Notes: generated by a model from the letters alone, not told the origin. DNA of 64,000 nt from Kiloniella sp. EL199 (GCF_900313065.1 NZ_OMPU01000013.1:434001-498000), one strand, 5' to 3'; shown: positions 27,879 through 37,081, numbered from the stretch's first letter. Program-made: numbers and translations.

Positions 27879-29507
27879 ATGTCCTTGGTTCGTAATCTGG
27901 CAACTGTAAGCGGCTTTACTGGCTTAAGCCGTATTCTTGGGTTTGCGCGCGATATTCTTGTCGCTGCGTTCCTGGGTGCGGGGCCGATTGCAGATGCTTT
28001 TTTTGTAGCCTTCAGGCTTCCGAATTTATTTCGTCGATTGTTTGCCGAGGGGGCTTTTAACGCCGCTTTTGTTCCCTTGTATGCTGGAAAGGTTGAAGCC
28101 GAAGGACGGGAAGCTGCGCAGACATTTGCCGAACAAACTCATGCGGTTATGTTTACATTTATGCTGTTGTTGACCTTTGGGGCCATGGCATCAATGCCTT
28201 GGGTTACTTACGCGCTTGCACCGGGTTTTGAAGATTGGGCTCTGAAAGTTTCAACACAGGAAGCGATCAATCTTAAACCAACGGGACTTGAGCAGGCGCT
28301 GGCCATTCCTGGCGAATTTATCTCTAAGTTGGCGTACGCTGAACAGCTTAACATGATCACCTTCCCCTATTTGTTTTTCATGGTCATTGTTGCGCTGTTT
28401 TCTGGTATGTTGAACTCATTGGGGCGTTTTGCTGCTGCTGCTGCTGCCCCTATTTTACTGAACATATTTTTTATTATTACCTTGTTGCTTATTGTTCCGC
28501 AGGTGCCCGATCCAGGTCAGGCGATGGCATGGGCTGTAGCTGCCGCAGGGTTTGGTCAGATGCTTTTGTTGTATATCGCTCTGAAGCGGGCTGGCCTGAA
28601 CATGAGAATGCGGTTGCCAAGGATATCGAGCGATGTAAAGACGTTAATGCGGCGTATGGTTCCCGGTGTTCTCTCTGCCGGGGCTATGCAGATTAATGTT
28701 GTTATTGGCACCATGATCTCTACCTTTCAGGAATCCGGTGTTTCCTTCCTTTATTATGCAGAACGTGTCTATCAATTACCCTTGGGTATGATTGGTATTG
28801 CCTTTGGTGTTGTTCTCTTGCCAGAACTTGCTCGTCGGTTAAAAGCCGATGACCAAAAAGGGGCGATGAACAGCATGAACAGAGGGATGGAAATGGCGTT
28901 GTTGTTAACGCTTCCTGCGACGGTTGCGCTGATTGTAATGCCTTGGCCTATTGTTGTGACACTTTTCGAAAGGGCAGAGTTTGCCCGGGAAGCAAGTGAT
29001 GCAACAGCGATTGCGCTTATGGCCTATGCGGCAGGGCTTCCGGCCTATGTGCTTGTGAAAATCCTGCAACCTGCTTTTTACGCGCGGGAAGATACAGTAA
29101 CGCCTTTCCGTCTGGCATTGATTTCCATAGTCATCAATATAGCGCTTAGCCTGGCTCTTTTTCAGTTTATTCAGTATGTCGGGATTGCCTTGGCAACGGC
29201 GATTTCATCTTGGGTGAATGTTTTGATGCTTTGGATTGTACTGGTGCGTAAAGACCATCTAACCCTTGATGGTCGGTTTATTTCCAGATTGCCAAAGATA
29301 CTGGCTTCCTCTGTGGTTATGGGCGGTGTGCTTTGGTCGGGAATGCGTTGGTTGCGTCCGTGGTTTGATGGCGCGCTTTACGAAAAAGTTGCGGCACTTT
29401 CGGCCTTGATCGGCGCTGGTCTGGTTGTCTATGCACTGTTGTCGCTGTTGCTCGGGGCAGTCCGTCCTGCTGATTTTTCGGCAATGTTCCGGCGTGGCAA
29501 AGCGTAA
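27879..29507 (+). CDS. murJ: Lipid II flippase MurJ (MviN)
   Basis: A 542-residue inner-membrane protein of the MOP superfamily that moves the peptidoglycan precursor lipid II across the membrane. About 14 helices are visible, starting with LATVSGFTGLSRILGFARDILVAAFLGAG, typical of MurJ. RLPNLFRRLFAEGAFNAAFVP holds the conserved Arg and Glu of the first repeat. The second repeat has VSFLYYAERVYQLPLGMIGIAFG. ATG follows GCGGAG by about 8 nt. Length matches the family (511 in E. coli, slightly longer in alphaproteobacteria). Confidence 0.96.
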   Translation: MSLVRNLATVSGFTGLSRILGFARDILVAAFLGAGPIADAFFVAFRLPNLFRRLFAEGAFNAAFVPLYAGKVEAEGREAAQTFAEQTHAVMFTFMLLLTFGAMASMPWVTYALAPGFEDWALKVSTQEAINLKPTGLEQALAIPGEFISKLAYAEQLNMITFPYLFFMVIVALFSGMLNSLGRFAAAAAAPILLNIFFIITLLLIVPQVPDPGQAMAWAVAAAGFGQMLLLYIALKRAGLNMRMRLPRISSDVKTLMRRMVPGVLSAGAMQINVVIGTMISTFQESGVSFLYYAERVYQLPLGMIGIAFGVVLLPELARRLKADDQKGAMNSMNRGMEMALLLTLPATVALIVMPWPIVVTLFERAEFAREASDATAIALMAYAAGLPAYVLVKILQPAFYAREDTVTPFRLALISIVINIALSLALFQFIQYVGIALATAISSWVNVLMLWIVLVRKDHLTLDGRFISRLPKILASSVVMGGVLWSGMRWLRPWFDGALYEKVAALSALIGAGLVVYALLSLLLGAVRPADFSAMFRRGKA

Positions 29508-29528
29508 AGGTTGAGAGGCGTTCAGTGA

Positions 29529-29561
29529 AATGGTGAAAGACAGTGTTTGTCTTTCACCATT
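29529..29561. terminator. Hairpin between convergent murJ and HCCA-isomerase-like gene
   Basis: A perfect 14-bp stem (29529-29542 with 29548-29561) and a 5-nt loop. It lacks a U tract on either strand but lies exactly between two convergent genes, so it may act as a bidirectional 3' end. Confidence 0.5.
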
Positions 29562-29615
29562 AATGTGCCGAGCTTGCGATGATTTCATCTGCTAACAGGT
29601 TAATTTGCCAGCTTG

Positions 29616-30212
29616 TTATTCTGACAGAGCCTTATCCAGAAAATCTATACGATCCTGCCCCCAGAAATTCTCACCGTTATAGATATAGGTAGGAGATCCA
29701 AAGACATCTCGCTCGTGTGCTTCTTTGGTGGTTTTGGTATAGATCTGCGCCATCGCATCGCTTTTTGCCTGGGCGATGAGCGTGTTTGAATCAAAGCCGC
29801 ATTCGCGGGCAATTTCAGCGAGAACAGTTTCATCTGCGATGTTTCTATCCTGTGCCCACACGGCTGTTAGAATTGCATCACTGAAGGGACCAGCATTTCC
29901 GTCAGAGTCCTGAATTGCATAAACCATTTGTGCGGCGAGGGTTTGGTCCGCGGGCCAAAAGGCGGGTTCAAAATTCATCTGTATACCCAGGTGTTTGGAC
30001 CAGCGCTTTAATTCGACCATTCTGTGTTTCATGCGGGATGGATGTCGTTTGCTTGGGTGGGTGCTGCCCATGTTATCAAAAGTATCCATTACAGCTATGG
30101 GTTTGTAATTCACAACGGCGTTGTGTTTTGCCGCGATAGAGTTGAAATGCTTTATGCCGAGATAGCTCCAGGGGGAGAGAAGAAAGTGGTAGTAATCGAT
30201 AACTTTGGTCAT
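29616..30212 (-). CDS. DsbA-fold 2-hydroxychromene-2-carboxylate isomerase family protein
   Basis: A 198-residue protein with a thioredoxin-like fold of the DsbA/HCCA isomerase family. FLLSPWSYLGIKHF carries the Ser that replaces the redox Cys pair in this branch, the residue expected to activate glutathione. The C-terminal VFGSPTYIYNGENFWGQDRIDFLDKAL is the cis-Pro and substrate-pocket region. HCCA isomerases act in naphthalene breakdown, but most homologues act on unknown glutathione-linked substrates. It stands alone, with AGGACAAG before ATG, convergent to murJ and divergent from glpR. Confidence 0.82.
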   Translation of the reverse strand: MTKVIDYYHFLLSPWSYLGIKHFNSIAAKHNAVVNYKPIAVMDTFDNMGSTHPSKRHPSRMKHRMVELKRWSKHLGIQMNFEPAFWPADQTLAAQMVYAIQDSDGNAGPFSDAILTAVWAQDRNIADETVLAEIARECGFDSNTLIAQAKSDAMAQIYTKTTKEAHERDVFGSPTYIYNGENFWGQDRIDFLDKALSE

Positions 30213-30366
30213 TGTCTTGTCCTGTCGAGGGTTTGGTCCGCTAAGGAATTGATAGGAGCATGTTGGCGATACAAATTAAGGGATTTAAAAAGACTTTCGT
30301 CCAATCATCTTTCTGTGAGACGACAAACTGTAGGCTCAACTTAAATAAGATTTTGATTAAAGAAGT

Positions 30367-30415
30367 TTCGATTTTCGAAAAACGAAGGCTTTCTGCTTTC
30401 GTTTTTAGCGAAGTC
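30367..30415. promoter_or_regulatory. Candidate GlpR operator before glpR
   Basis: A 20-bp palindrome with one mismatched pair (30367-30386) has TTCG and CGAA at its ends, as E. coli GlpR sites do. A second TTTCG...GCGAA element follows at 30397-30412. Both lie 55-100 bp before the glpR ATG. Autoregulation by GlpR is inferred from position and half-site likeness. Confidence 0.55.
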
Positions 30416-30467
30416 ATTTTAAACTGTGCTTAATATAAAATAAGAACATCAGTTCAGGGGAATTAAA

Positions 30468-31238
30468 ATGGACACTCTCAATCCCAGACAGCGTGAAATT
30501 GTGGGGCTTGCGCGGGAAGAAGGGCGTGTTTTGGTGGAAGAGCTGGCTGCGCGTTTCGAAGTCTCTCTTCAGACCATACGCAAAGATCTCAACGAAATAT
30601 GTGCGCGGGCCATACTGAAAAGAATCCATGGCGGGGCGGTTTTTGCGGCAGGTGTCGAAAATTTGCGCTATGACGCACGGCGGATGATTGCCAAGGACGA
30701 AAAGAGAGGAATTGGCGCAGCCGCAGCAGATCTTGTACCGGATAACTGTTCTCTTTTTATCAATATAGGTACAACAACTGAAGAGGTTGCGCAGTGTTTG
30801 TTGAGCAAGAAAGATTTACTTGTTATTACCAATAATATCAATGTTGCCAATATACTACGCCCAGCGCCTTCTATTGATGTGATTATCGCCGGGGGGATGG
30901 TTCGGCGTTCCGATGGTGGTGTCGTGGGCGAGACCGCTGTTGATTTTATAAAGCAATTTAAGGTGGATTTTGCCATTATCGGGACTTCAGCAGTAGACGA
31001 AGATGGGTCTTTGTTGGATTTCGATCTACGTGAAGCGAAAGTCGCCCAAGCCATAATTGATAACGCTCACCACGTCATATTATGCGCGGATAAAATGAAA
31101 CTGAAACGGACGGCCCCTGTTCGTGTCGCAGAATTTGATCAAATTAATACCTTTGTCACAGACAGTCTTGAATCAGAAAACCTGAGGAAAATCTGTAGGG
31201 ATAGCGGTGTTCGCCTCATCGAATCTGAATTGTCATAA
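30468..31238 (+). CDS. glpR: DeoR-family glycerol regulon repressor GlpR
   Basis: A 256-residue repressor expected to release DNA when glycerol-3-phosphate binds. The N-terminal helix-turn-helix (about 5-55) reads RQREIVGLAREEGRVLVEELAARFEVSLQTIRKDL in pieces, ending with ILKRIHGGAV, the DeoR hallmark. The C-terminal effector domain has IGTTTEEVAQCL, ITNNINVANIL and IIGTSAVDEDGSLLDFDLREAKVAQAII. ATG follows CAGGGG at 7 nt. It heads the glp cluster, with TTCG/CGAA palindromes on both sides. The assignment to GlpR rests on position beside glpD and the transporter. Confidence 0.92.
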   Translation: MDTLNPRQREIVGLAREEGRVLVEELAARFEVSLQTIRKDLNEICARAILKRIHGGAVFAAGVENLRYDARRMIAKDEKRGIGAAAADLVPDNCSLFINIGTTTEEVAQCLLSKKDLLVITNNINVANILRPAPSIDVIIAGGMVRRSDGGVVGETAVDFIKQFKVDFAIIGTSAVDEDGSLLDFDLREAKVAQAIIDNAHHVILCADKMKLKRTAPVRVAEFDQINTFVTDSLESENLRKICRDSGVRLIESELS

Positions 31239-31276
31239 AAATGTAATAAAAATTTTCGCTTGCGATCTTTTGAATC

Positions 31277-31332
31277 TTCGAATAGCGTACAAACGAAACT
31301 AAAAGGAAACTCATTCCGAAAGATTCGAATAG
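31277..31332 (+). promoter_or_regulatory. Candidate GlpR sites before glpD
   Basis: The 9-mer TTCGAATAG occurs twice (31277-31285 and 31324-31332), 47 bp apart, in the 136-bp gap between glpR and glpD, with extra TTCG and CGAA half-sites around them. This suggests a second, GlpR-controlled promoter for glpD-glpSTPQUV. Confidence 0.5.
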
Positions 31333-31374
31333 TGCAGTGCTGTTCATCATTTAGCGTTGTGTTGGGGAGGTATT

Positions 31375-32892
31375 GTGAGCGGTCAGACTTATGATCTGGT
31401 CATCGTTGGTGGTGGCGTTAATGGGTGCGGTATCGCAAGGGATGCTGCGGGTCGCGGGCTCTCGGTATGCGTTGTAGAGCAAAGTGATCTGGCGCAAGCG
31501 ACCAGTTCTGCTAGTACCAAACTTATTCATGGGGGATTGCGATATCTCGAGCATTATGAGTTTCGTCTTGTGCGCGAAGCTTTGATCGAACGCGAAACTC
31601 TTTGGGCGATGGCGCCGCATATCATCTGGCCGCTTCGTTTCGTTTTGCCGCACAATAAATCCCAACGCCCTGGCTGGCTTATTCGCATTGGTCTTTTCCT
31701 CTATGATAATTTGGGCGGGCGTAAAAAATTACCTGCAAGCCATGGATTGAACCTAAAAACCGATGAAGCGGGCTCTCCGCTGAAAGAAGGTTTCGCGAAG
31801 GGTTTTGAATATTCTGATTGCTGGGTGGATGATGCCCGTTTGGTTGCCCTTAATGCGATTGATGCTCGTGATAAAGGCGCAGATATTCACTGTCGTACTC
31901 GCTGTGTTGATGCCAAGGTCAAAGATGGCATCTGGAATCTCACCTGTGAAAATACCAATGATGGTGAGCGGCGGGTGATCGAGGGGAAAGTACTGGTAAA
32001 TGCTTCTGGTCCGTGGGTGTCAAAGTTTCTGAACGAAGAGATGGAAAGTTCTTCTCATCATTCTATCAGAATGGTCAAAGGCAGTCATATTGTGGTGCCT
32101 AAGCTATTTGATCATGACCGTTGCTATATTTTCCAAAATGACGACAAGCGTATCGTTTTCGCCATTCCTTATGAAAAAGATTTCACGCTGATCGGGACCA
32201 CGGATGAAGATTTTCAGGGTGATCCTGCTGACGTAAAAATTTCTCAGGACGAGATTGAATATCTTTGTCGCCTGTCTAACAGTTATTTCAAAGCGTCAAT
32301 TTCTTCCAATCAGGTCGTTCATACCTATTCCGGGGTGCGCCCGCTTTATGATGATGGTGCAAGCCAGGCTCAGGAAGCAACGCGGGATTATGTCCTGAAA
32401 GTTGATGAGCTTGATGGTGCGCCTGCTTTGAATATCTTTGGCGGTAAAATTACCACCTATCGCCGCCTTGCAGAACATGCGATTGAAAAACTTGCTGGAT
32501 TTTTCCCTGAAATTGGGGGAGCTTGGACGCAGGGTGCTACTCTTCCCGGGGGCGATTTCCCTTGTGAACAGGCAACTGAACAAGTTTCTAAGTTACTAAA
32601 AGACTATCCGTTTATAACAAAAAGCCATGCGGAGCGGTTGATACGGAGTTACGGAACTCGCTGTTCGCTTTTACTTGGCAATGCAACGTCGCCAGAGGAT
32701 TTGGGTCAGAATTTCGGAGCTGACCTTTATGAAGCAGAAGTGCGTTATCTGATGATCCACGAATGGGCGCAGAAAGCGGACGATGTACTGTGGCGGCGAA
32801 GTAAACTAGGACTGAGAATTAAGGGAGCAGACAAGGAGGCACTATCTGAATGGATGGTGCTGAACATTAAAAAATTGGCAAAAGCCTGCTAA
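31375..32892 (+). CDS. glpD: Aerobic glycerol-3-phosphate dehydrogenase
   Basis: A 505-residue FAD enzyme at the inner membrane that oxidises glycerol-3-phosphate to dihydroxyacetone phosphate and passes electrons to quinone. The N-terminal dinucleotide motif is DLVIVGGGVNGCGIARDAAGRG. STKLIHGGLRYLEHYEFRLVREAL is the GlpD signature. IGTTDEDFQGDP and SGVRPLYDDGA form the substrate region, and the C-terminal DAO_C-type domain holds EVRYLMIHEWAQKADDVLWRRSKLGL. The GTG at 31375 is chosen because GGGGAGG lies 4 nt upstream. First gene after glpR; 51 bp before glpS. Confidence 0.96.
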   Translation: MSGQTYDLVIVGGGVNGCGIARDAAGRGLSVCVVEQSDLAQATSSASTKLIHGGLRYLEHYEFRLVREALIERETLWAMAPHIIWPLRFVLPHNKSQRPGWLIRIGLFLYDNLGGRKKLPASHGLNLKTDEAGSPLKEGFAKGFEYSDCWVDDARLVALNAIDARDKGADIHCRTRCVDAKVKDGIWNLTCENTNDGERRVIEGKVLVNASGPWVSKFLNEEMESSSHHSIRMVKGSHIVVPKLFDHDRCYIFQNDDKRIVFAIPYEKDFTLIGTTDEDFQGDPADVKISQDEIEYLCRLSNSYFKASISSNQVVHTYSGVRPLYDDGASQAQEATRDYVLKVDELDGAPALNIFGGKITTYRRLAEHAIEKLAGFFPEIGGAWTQGATLPGGDFPCEQATEQVSKLLKDYPFITKSHAERLIRSYGTRCSLLLGNATSPEDLGQNFGADLYEAEVRYLMIHEWAQKADDVLWRRSKLGLRIKGADKEALSEWMVLNIKKLAKAC

Positions 32893-32943
32893 ACAAAAAT
32901 AGAAAACAAAACCAACTTTTCAGTTGAGTTTCGTGGGGTTGAA

Positions 32944-34035
32944 ATGACGTTATCTCTAGAGAATATCTGGAGGACGGTCGGAGACGAAGTACACATAGCT
33001 GAGGCTAACCTGAGCTTGGAACGTGGTACGCTTAATACTCTTCTTGGACCGACTCTTTCGGGTAAAACCAGTTTGATGCGACTTATGGCCGGCTTGGACA
33101 AGCCGACCCGGGGACGTATTTCCTTTGATGGTATCGATGTAACAGGCGTTCGGGTTCAGGATCGCAATGTTGCTATGGTTTATCAGCAGTTCATCAACTA
33201 TCCAGCATTGACTGTATACGAGAATATTGCGTCTCCATTACGTATTGCCCGCGCTCCGGCTGACGAGATTGATCGTAAAGTTCGTGAAGCAGCAGCGATG
33301 ATGAAGCTGGAACCAATGTTGGATCGAACACCGCTTGAGCTTTCAGGTGGTCAGCAACAGCGTACAGCATTGGCACGTGCCATGGTCAAAGGCGCGGACC
33401 TTGTCCTCTTGGATGAACCACTTGCAAACCTTGATTACAAGTTACGTGAAGAGCTTCGTGAAGAATTGCCACGGGTTTTTGCAGAAACGGGTGCAATTTT
33501 CGTTTATGCGACAACCGAGCCGACAGAGGCATTGTTGCTGGGGGGTAACACAGCGACATTGCATGAAGGACGAATTACACAATTCGGGCCGACAATCGAT
33601 ATTTACCGTAATCCGGGCGATTTATTGACGGCTGATGTTTTCTCTGATCCACCAATCAATACCTTGCCGGTTAGTATTAAAAGTGGCGTGGTTAGTCACG
33701 GCGAAAAATTCTCTGCGCCGGCCAGTGGTGTTCTGTCTGGGGTGGGTGATGGTGATTACACATTGGGCTTCCGTCCAAATCATCTGCACATCGACAGTGA
33801 TTCAAGCATGATACCTTTTAAAACCAAAGTAGCGGTTACGGAGATCACCGGGTCAGAAAGCTTTGTGCATGTGGATTTCGCTGATCAACGTTGGGTCAGC
33901 CTTACACATGGCGTGCAGGAAGTTGAAATCGATAGTAGTATTGATGTCTATTTGGAACCTTCCAAGTGTTTTGTTTTTGATACCAATGGCAAGCTGGTTG
34001 CTGGTCCCTGGGGTACAGCTGGGGAGCAAGCATAA
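32944..34035 (+). CDS. glpS: Glycerol ABC transporter ATP-binding subunit GlpS
   Basis: A 363-residue ATPase of the CUT1-type importer for glycerol known as GlpVPQST in Rhizobium. Walker A is GPTLSGKT (35-42), Q-loop VYQQF, signature LSGGQ (133-137), Walker B LVLLDEP with D157-E158. The H-loop, normally VTHD, reads ATTE, with T191 where the catalytic-switch His belongs. A C-terminal OB-like regulatory region follows after about 235. The stop codon shares one base with the glpT ATG. Its signature motif would complete the ATP site of GlpT, so the pair seems to hydrolyse at one site. Confidence 0.9.
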   Translation: MTLSLENIWRTVGDEVHIAEANLSLERGTLNTLLGPTLSGKTSLMRLMAGLDKPTRGRISFDGIDVTGVRVQDRNVAMVYQQFINYPALTVYENIASPLRIARAPADEIDRKVREAAAMMKLEPMLDRTPLELSGGQQQRTALARAMVKGADLVLLDEPLANLDYKLREELREELPRVFAETGAIFVYATTEPTEALLLGGNTATLHEGRITQFGPTIDIYRNPGDLLTADVFSDPPINTLPVSIKSGVVSHGEKFSAPASGVLSGVGDGDYTLGFRPNHLHIDSDSSMIPFKTKVAVTEITGSESFVHVDFADQRWVSLTHGVQEVEIDSSIDVYLEPSKCFVFDTNGKLVAGPWGTAGEQA

Positions 34036-35114
34036 TGGCGAAGATTGAATTGAATGGCTTGGCCCATTCCTATATGCCTCACATTCAGGAACCGCAGGAT
34101 TTTGCCCTAAAAGAGCTTAATCACGTGTGGGAAGATGGTGGGGCCTATGCGCTGCTTGGCCCATCTGGCTGTGGGAAAACAACACTTCTGAATATTATCT
34201 CTGGCTTGTTGAAGCCGACACATGGTGAAATTCTTTTTGATGGAGAAGCTGTTACCAACAAGGCAACTGAAGACCGCAATATTGCACAGGTTTTTCAGTT
34301 CCCTGTGGTTTACGACACCATGACTGTCTATGACAATCTGGCTTTCCCGCTTCGCAATCGCGGCGTTGGTGCCAGTGAGGTTGACGGGCGGGTTCGTGAA
34401 ATCGCTGAACTGCTTGAAATGAGCGACAGCCTGAAGCGTAAAGCCAGTGGCCTTACAGCAGATGCCAAGCAAAAGATCTCTCTGGGACGCGGTCTGGTTC
34501 GTGCCGATGTATCAGCAATCCTGTTTGATGAGCCGTTGACGGTCATTGACCCGCATTTGAAATGGCAGTTGCGCTCTCAGCTTAAGCACCTGCACAAGCG
34601 CTTTAACTACACGATGGTGTATGTGACACACGATCAGACTGAAGCTCTGACTTTCGCTGATAAAGTTGTTGTTATGTACGATGGGGCCGTTGTTCAGATG
34701 GGAACACCTGAAGAGCTGTTCGAACGTCCAAAGCACACATTTGTCGGTTATTTCATTGGTTCTCCGGGCATGAATGTGGTGCCTTGCCATATTGATGGCA
34801 AACAGGCAATGGTCGCCGGTCATGCTTTCGCAATGGAACAGGGTCTGAGTAACATTCCAGCAGGTGCTTCATTAGAAGTTGGCATCCGTCCTGAATTCCT
34901 GTCACTTTCACGCGAAGGATCCGGGCCGGCCGTTTCTATTCAAAACGTAGAAGATCTCGGCCGCTTTAAGGTGGCAAGCGTACGCTTGGAAGATTACGAG
35001 TTCAAAGTGATGGTCAACGAAGAAGACGAAGTGCCAGCTGATGGTGCGCGGCTTGTTGTTGATCCAACGCATGTGAATCTTTATGCCAATAGTCATTTGG
35101 TGGAGGAGGCTTGA
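34035..35114 (+). CDS. glpT: Glycerol ABC transporter ATP-binding subunit GlpT
   Basis: A 359-residue ATPase, partner of GlpS. Walker A is GPSGCGKT (42-49), Q-loop Q88 in QVFQF, Walker B AILFDEP with D165-E166 and H-loop H199 in VTHDQTEA, all intact. The signature, normally LSGGQ, reads LTADA (140-144). This is the mirror image of the defect in GlpS. The C-terminal regulatory domain holds VGIRPEFLSLSREG. Here glpT means the transporter ATPase of the Rhizobium nomenclature, not the E. coli glycerol-3-phosphate antiporter. It ends directly at the glpP ribosome site GGAGGAGG. Confidence 0.9.
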   Translation: MAKIELNGLAHSYMPHIQEPQDFALKELNHVWEDGGAYALLGPSGCGKTTLLNIISGLLKPTHGEILFDGEAVTNKATEDRNIAQVFQFPVVYDTMTVYDNLAFPLRNRGVGASEVDGRVREIAELLEMSDSLKRKASGLTADAKQKISLGRGLVRADVSAILFDEPLTVIDPHLKWQLRSQLKHLHKRFNYTMVYVTHDQTEALTFADKVVVMYDGAVVQMGTPEELFERPKHTFVGYFIGSPGMNVVPCHIDGKQAMVAGHAFAMEQGLSNIPAGASLEVGIRPEFLSLSREGSGPAVSIQNVEDLGRFKVASVRLEDYEFKVMVNEEDEVPADGARLVVDPTHVNLYANSHLVEEA

Positions 35115-35116
35115 TC

Positions 35117-35986
35117 ATGAACAAATGGTCCGATAACCGCGCTTGGTGGCTTGTTCTTCCCGTCGTTTTAATTGTGGCATTTTCTGCGGTCATTCCCTTG
35201 ATGACGGTGGTTAACTATGCCTTTCAGGATACTTTTGGAAATAACGAGTTTTTCTGGGCTGGTATTGAATGGTTTCAGGAGGTTCTTCGCTCTGATCGTT
35301 TCCACGGTGCACTGGGACGCCAGTTCCTTTTCTCTTTTATTATCCTTGCGATTGAAATCCCGCTTGGCATTGCCATTGCCTTGGCGATGCCGAAAAAAGG
35401 CCTCTGGGTACCATTTTGCTTGATTCTTATGGCGCTGCCACTCCTTATTCCGTGGAACGTGGTGGGCACGATTTGGCAGATTTTTGGTCGTATTGATATT
35501 GGTCTTCTGGGCGCTGTTCTGGATGGATTGGGTATTGAATACAACTATACGCAAAACGCACTTGATGCCTGGGTAACCCTTATTGTCATGGATGTCTGGC
35601 ATTGGACATCACTTGTCGTTCTTCTTTGCTATGCTGGTTTGCAGTCAATTCCAGATGCCTATTATCAGGCAGCCAGAATTGATGGCGCCAGCAAATGGGC
35701 GACATTTCGTTTTATCCAGCTGCCAAAAATGAATCGCGTACTTTTGATTGCTGTTCTGTTGCGCTTCATGGATAGCTTCATGATCTATACCGAGCCTTTC
35801 GTTGTAACAGGTGGTGGACCGGGTAACGCGACAACATTCCTTTCTATTGATTTGGTGCAAATGGCGATTGGCCAGTTTGATCTGGGACCTGCCGCTGCGA
35901 TGTCATTGATCTATTTCCTAATCATTCTGCTCTTCAGCTGGGTATTCTTTACAGTGATGAGCCACTTAGACAGAGCGGAGTCTTAA
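35117..35986 (+). CDS. glpP: Glycerol ABC transporter permease GlpP
   Basis: A 289-residue inner-membrane permease of the MalF/UgpA type with six helices, the first at about 9-30 (WWLVLPVVLIVAFSAVIPL). The cytoplasmic EAA loop reads IPDAYYQAARIDGASKWATFRFIQLPKM. ATG at 35117 follows a strong GGAGGAGG by 7 nt; a TTG two codons upstream overlaps the glpT stop but is less likely. It forms the channel with GlpQ, 3 bp downstream. Confidence 0.9.
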   Translation: MNKWSDNRAWWLVLPVVLIVAFSAVIPLMTVVNYAFQDTFGNNEFFWAGIEWFQEVLRSDRFHGALGRQFLFSFIILAIEIPLGIAIALAMPKKGLWVPFCLILMALPLLIPWNVVGTIWQIFGRIDIGLLGAVLDGLGIEYNYTQNALDAWVTLIVMDVWHWTSLVVLLCYAGLQSIPDAYYQAARIDGASKWATFRFIQLPKMNRVLLIAVLLRFMDSFMIYTEPFVVTGGGPGNATTFLSIDLVQMAIGQFDLGPAAAMSLIYFLIILLFSWVFFTVMSHLDRAES

Positions 35987-35989
35987 GCT

Positions 35990-36787
35990 ATGAAAACTAA
36001 AGCTCTCGTCACTATTCTCTATATCGTTTTCTTGCTGTTGCCGATTTATTGGCTATTGAACATGTCTTTGAAAACGAACGAGGAAATTCTCAGTACTTTT
36101 AGCCTTTGGCCACAGGATCTGACCTTTGCCAACTACATGGTGATCTTTACAGATCCCAGTTGGTATAACGGTTACATAAATTCGACAATCTATGTGGTGT
36201 TGAACACAATCATTACCCTGTTGGTTGCTCTGCCTGCGGCTTATGCTTTCTCCCGTTATAATTTTATGGGTGACAAGCATCTGTTTTTCTGGCTCTTGAC
36301 CAACAGAATGGCGCCACCAGCGGTTTTTGCCTTGCCGTTTTTCCAGCTTTATTCGGCTGTTGGACTGTTTGATACCCATATTGCGGTGGCCTTGGCGCAC
36401 TGTCTGTTTAACATTCCGTTGGCTGTCTGGATCCTTGAAGGATTTATGTCTGGCGTTCCACGTGAAATTGATGAAACCGCTTATATTGACGGTTATTCTT
36501 TCCCGCGTTTCTTCACCCGTATTTTCACTCCGATGATTTCTTCGGGGATCGGTGTTGCTGCATTCTTCTGCTTCATGTTTTCTTGGGTTGAACTGTTGCT
36601 GGCCAGAACGTTGACATCTGTTGATGCCAAGTCGATCTCTGCGACTATGACGCGTACTGTATCTGCGTCAGGTCTTGATTGGGGTGTGTTGGCCGCCGCC
36701 GGAGTGTTGACCATTATACCAGGTATTTTGGTAATCTATTTTGTTCGTAACTACATCGCCAAGGGCTTTGCCCTGGGCCGTGTTTAA
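35990..36787 (+). CDS. glpQ: Glycerol ABC transporter permease GlpQ
   Basis: A 265-residue inner-membrane permease of the MalG/UgpE type. The first helix (about 5-24) is followed by KTNEEILSTFSLWPQDLTFANY, typical of the second CUT1 permease. The EAA loop is VPREIDETAYIDGYSFPRFFTRIFTPM. It partners GlpP. In this naming glpQ is a permease and not the E. coli glycerophosphodiesterase. The ATG lies 3 bp past the glpP stop, so translation is likely coupled. Confidence 0.9.
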   Translation: MKTKALVTILYIVFLLLPIYWLLNMSLKTNEEILSTFSLWPQDLTFANYMVIFTDPSWYNGYINSTIYVVLNTIITLLVALPAAYAFSRYNFMGDKHLFFWLLTNRMAPPAVFALPFFQLYSAVGLFDTHIAVALAHCLFNIPLAVWILEGFMSGVPREIDETAYIDGYSFPRFFTRIFTPMISSGIGVAAFFCFMFSWVELLLARTLTSVDAKSISATMTRTVSASGLDWGVLAAAGVLTIIPGILVIYFVRNYIAKGFALGRV

Positions 36788-36802
36788 AGGGAGGTCTCTA
36801 TC

Positions 36803-37081
36803 ATGGATTTGAACTGGATGGCCTGGACTTGGCCGACGGCGATTTTCTTTCTGATCATTGCGACAACACTTGTTGTAATGACAGTTTTGGCAATCAAATT
36901 TCCAGAACGGGAAAAGGTCGGGATTTTGAAGATTCATACCACCCGTGGAGATCGATTGTTCATTACACTACTGGGCAGTGCTTTTATTCACCTCGGTTGG
37001 CTTCTGATGTCAGATATCCAATTGTGGGGAGCCCTCGTTGTAAGCGCTGTCTATGCATTCATCGTTTTTAGATGGGTGTAA
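36803..37081 (+). CDS. glpU: DUF2160 small membrane protein GlpU
   Basis: A 92-residue membrane protein with about three hydrophobic segments (WPTAIFFLIIATTLVVMTVLAI, FITLLGSAFIHLGWLL, LVVSAVYAFIVF). It belongs to DUF2160, encoded within glycerol ABC operons of alphaproteobacteria between the second permease and the binding protein. GGGAGG precedes its ATG. Its function is unknown; an accessory role in assembly or transport is inferred from constant linkage. Confidence 0.82.
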   Translation: MDLNWMAWTWPTAIFFLIIATTLVVMTVLAIKFPEREKVGILKIHTTRGDRLFITLLGSAFIHLGWLLMSDIQLWGALVVSAVYAFIVFRWV

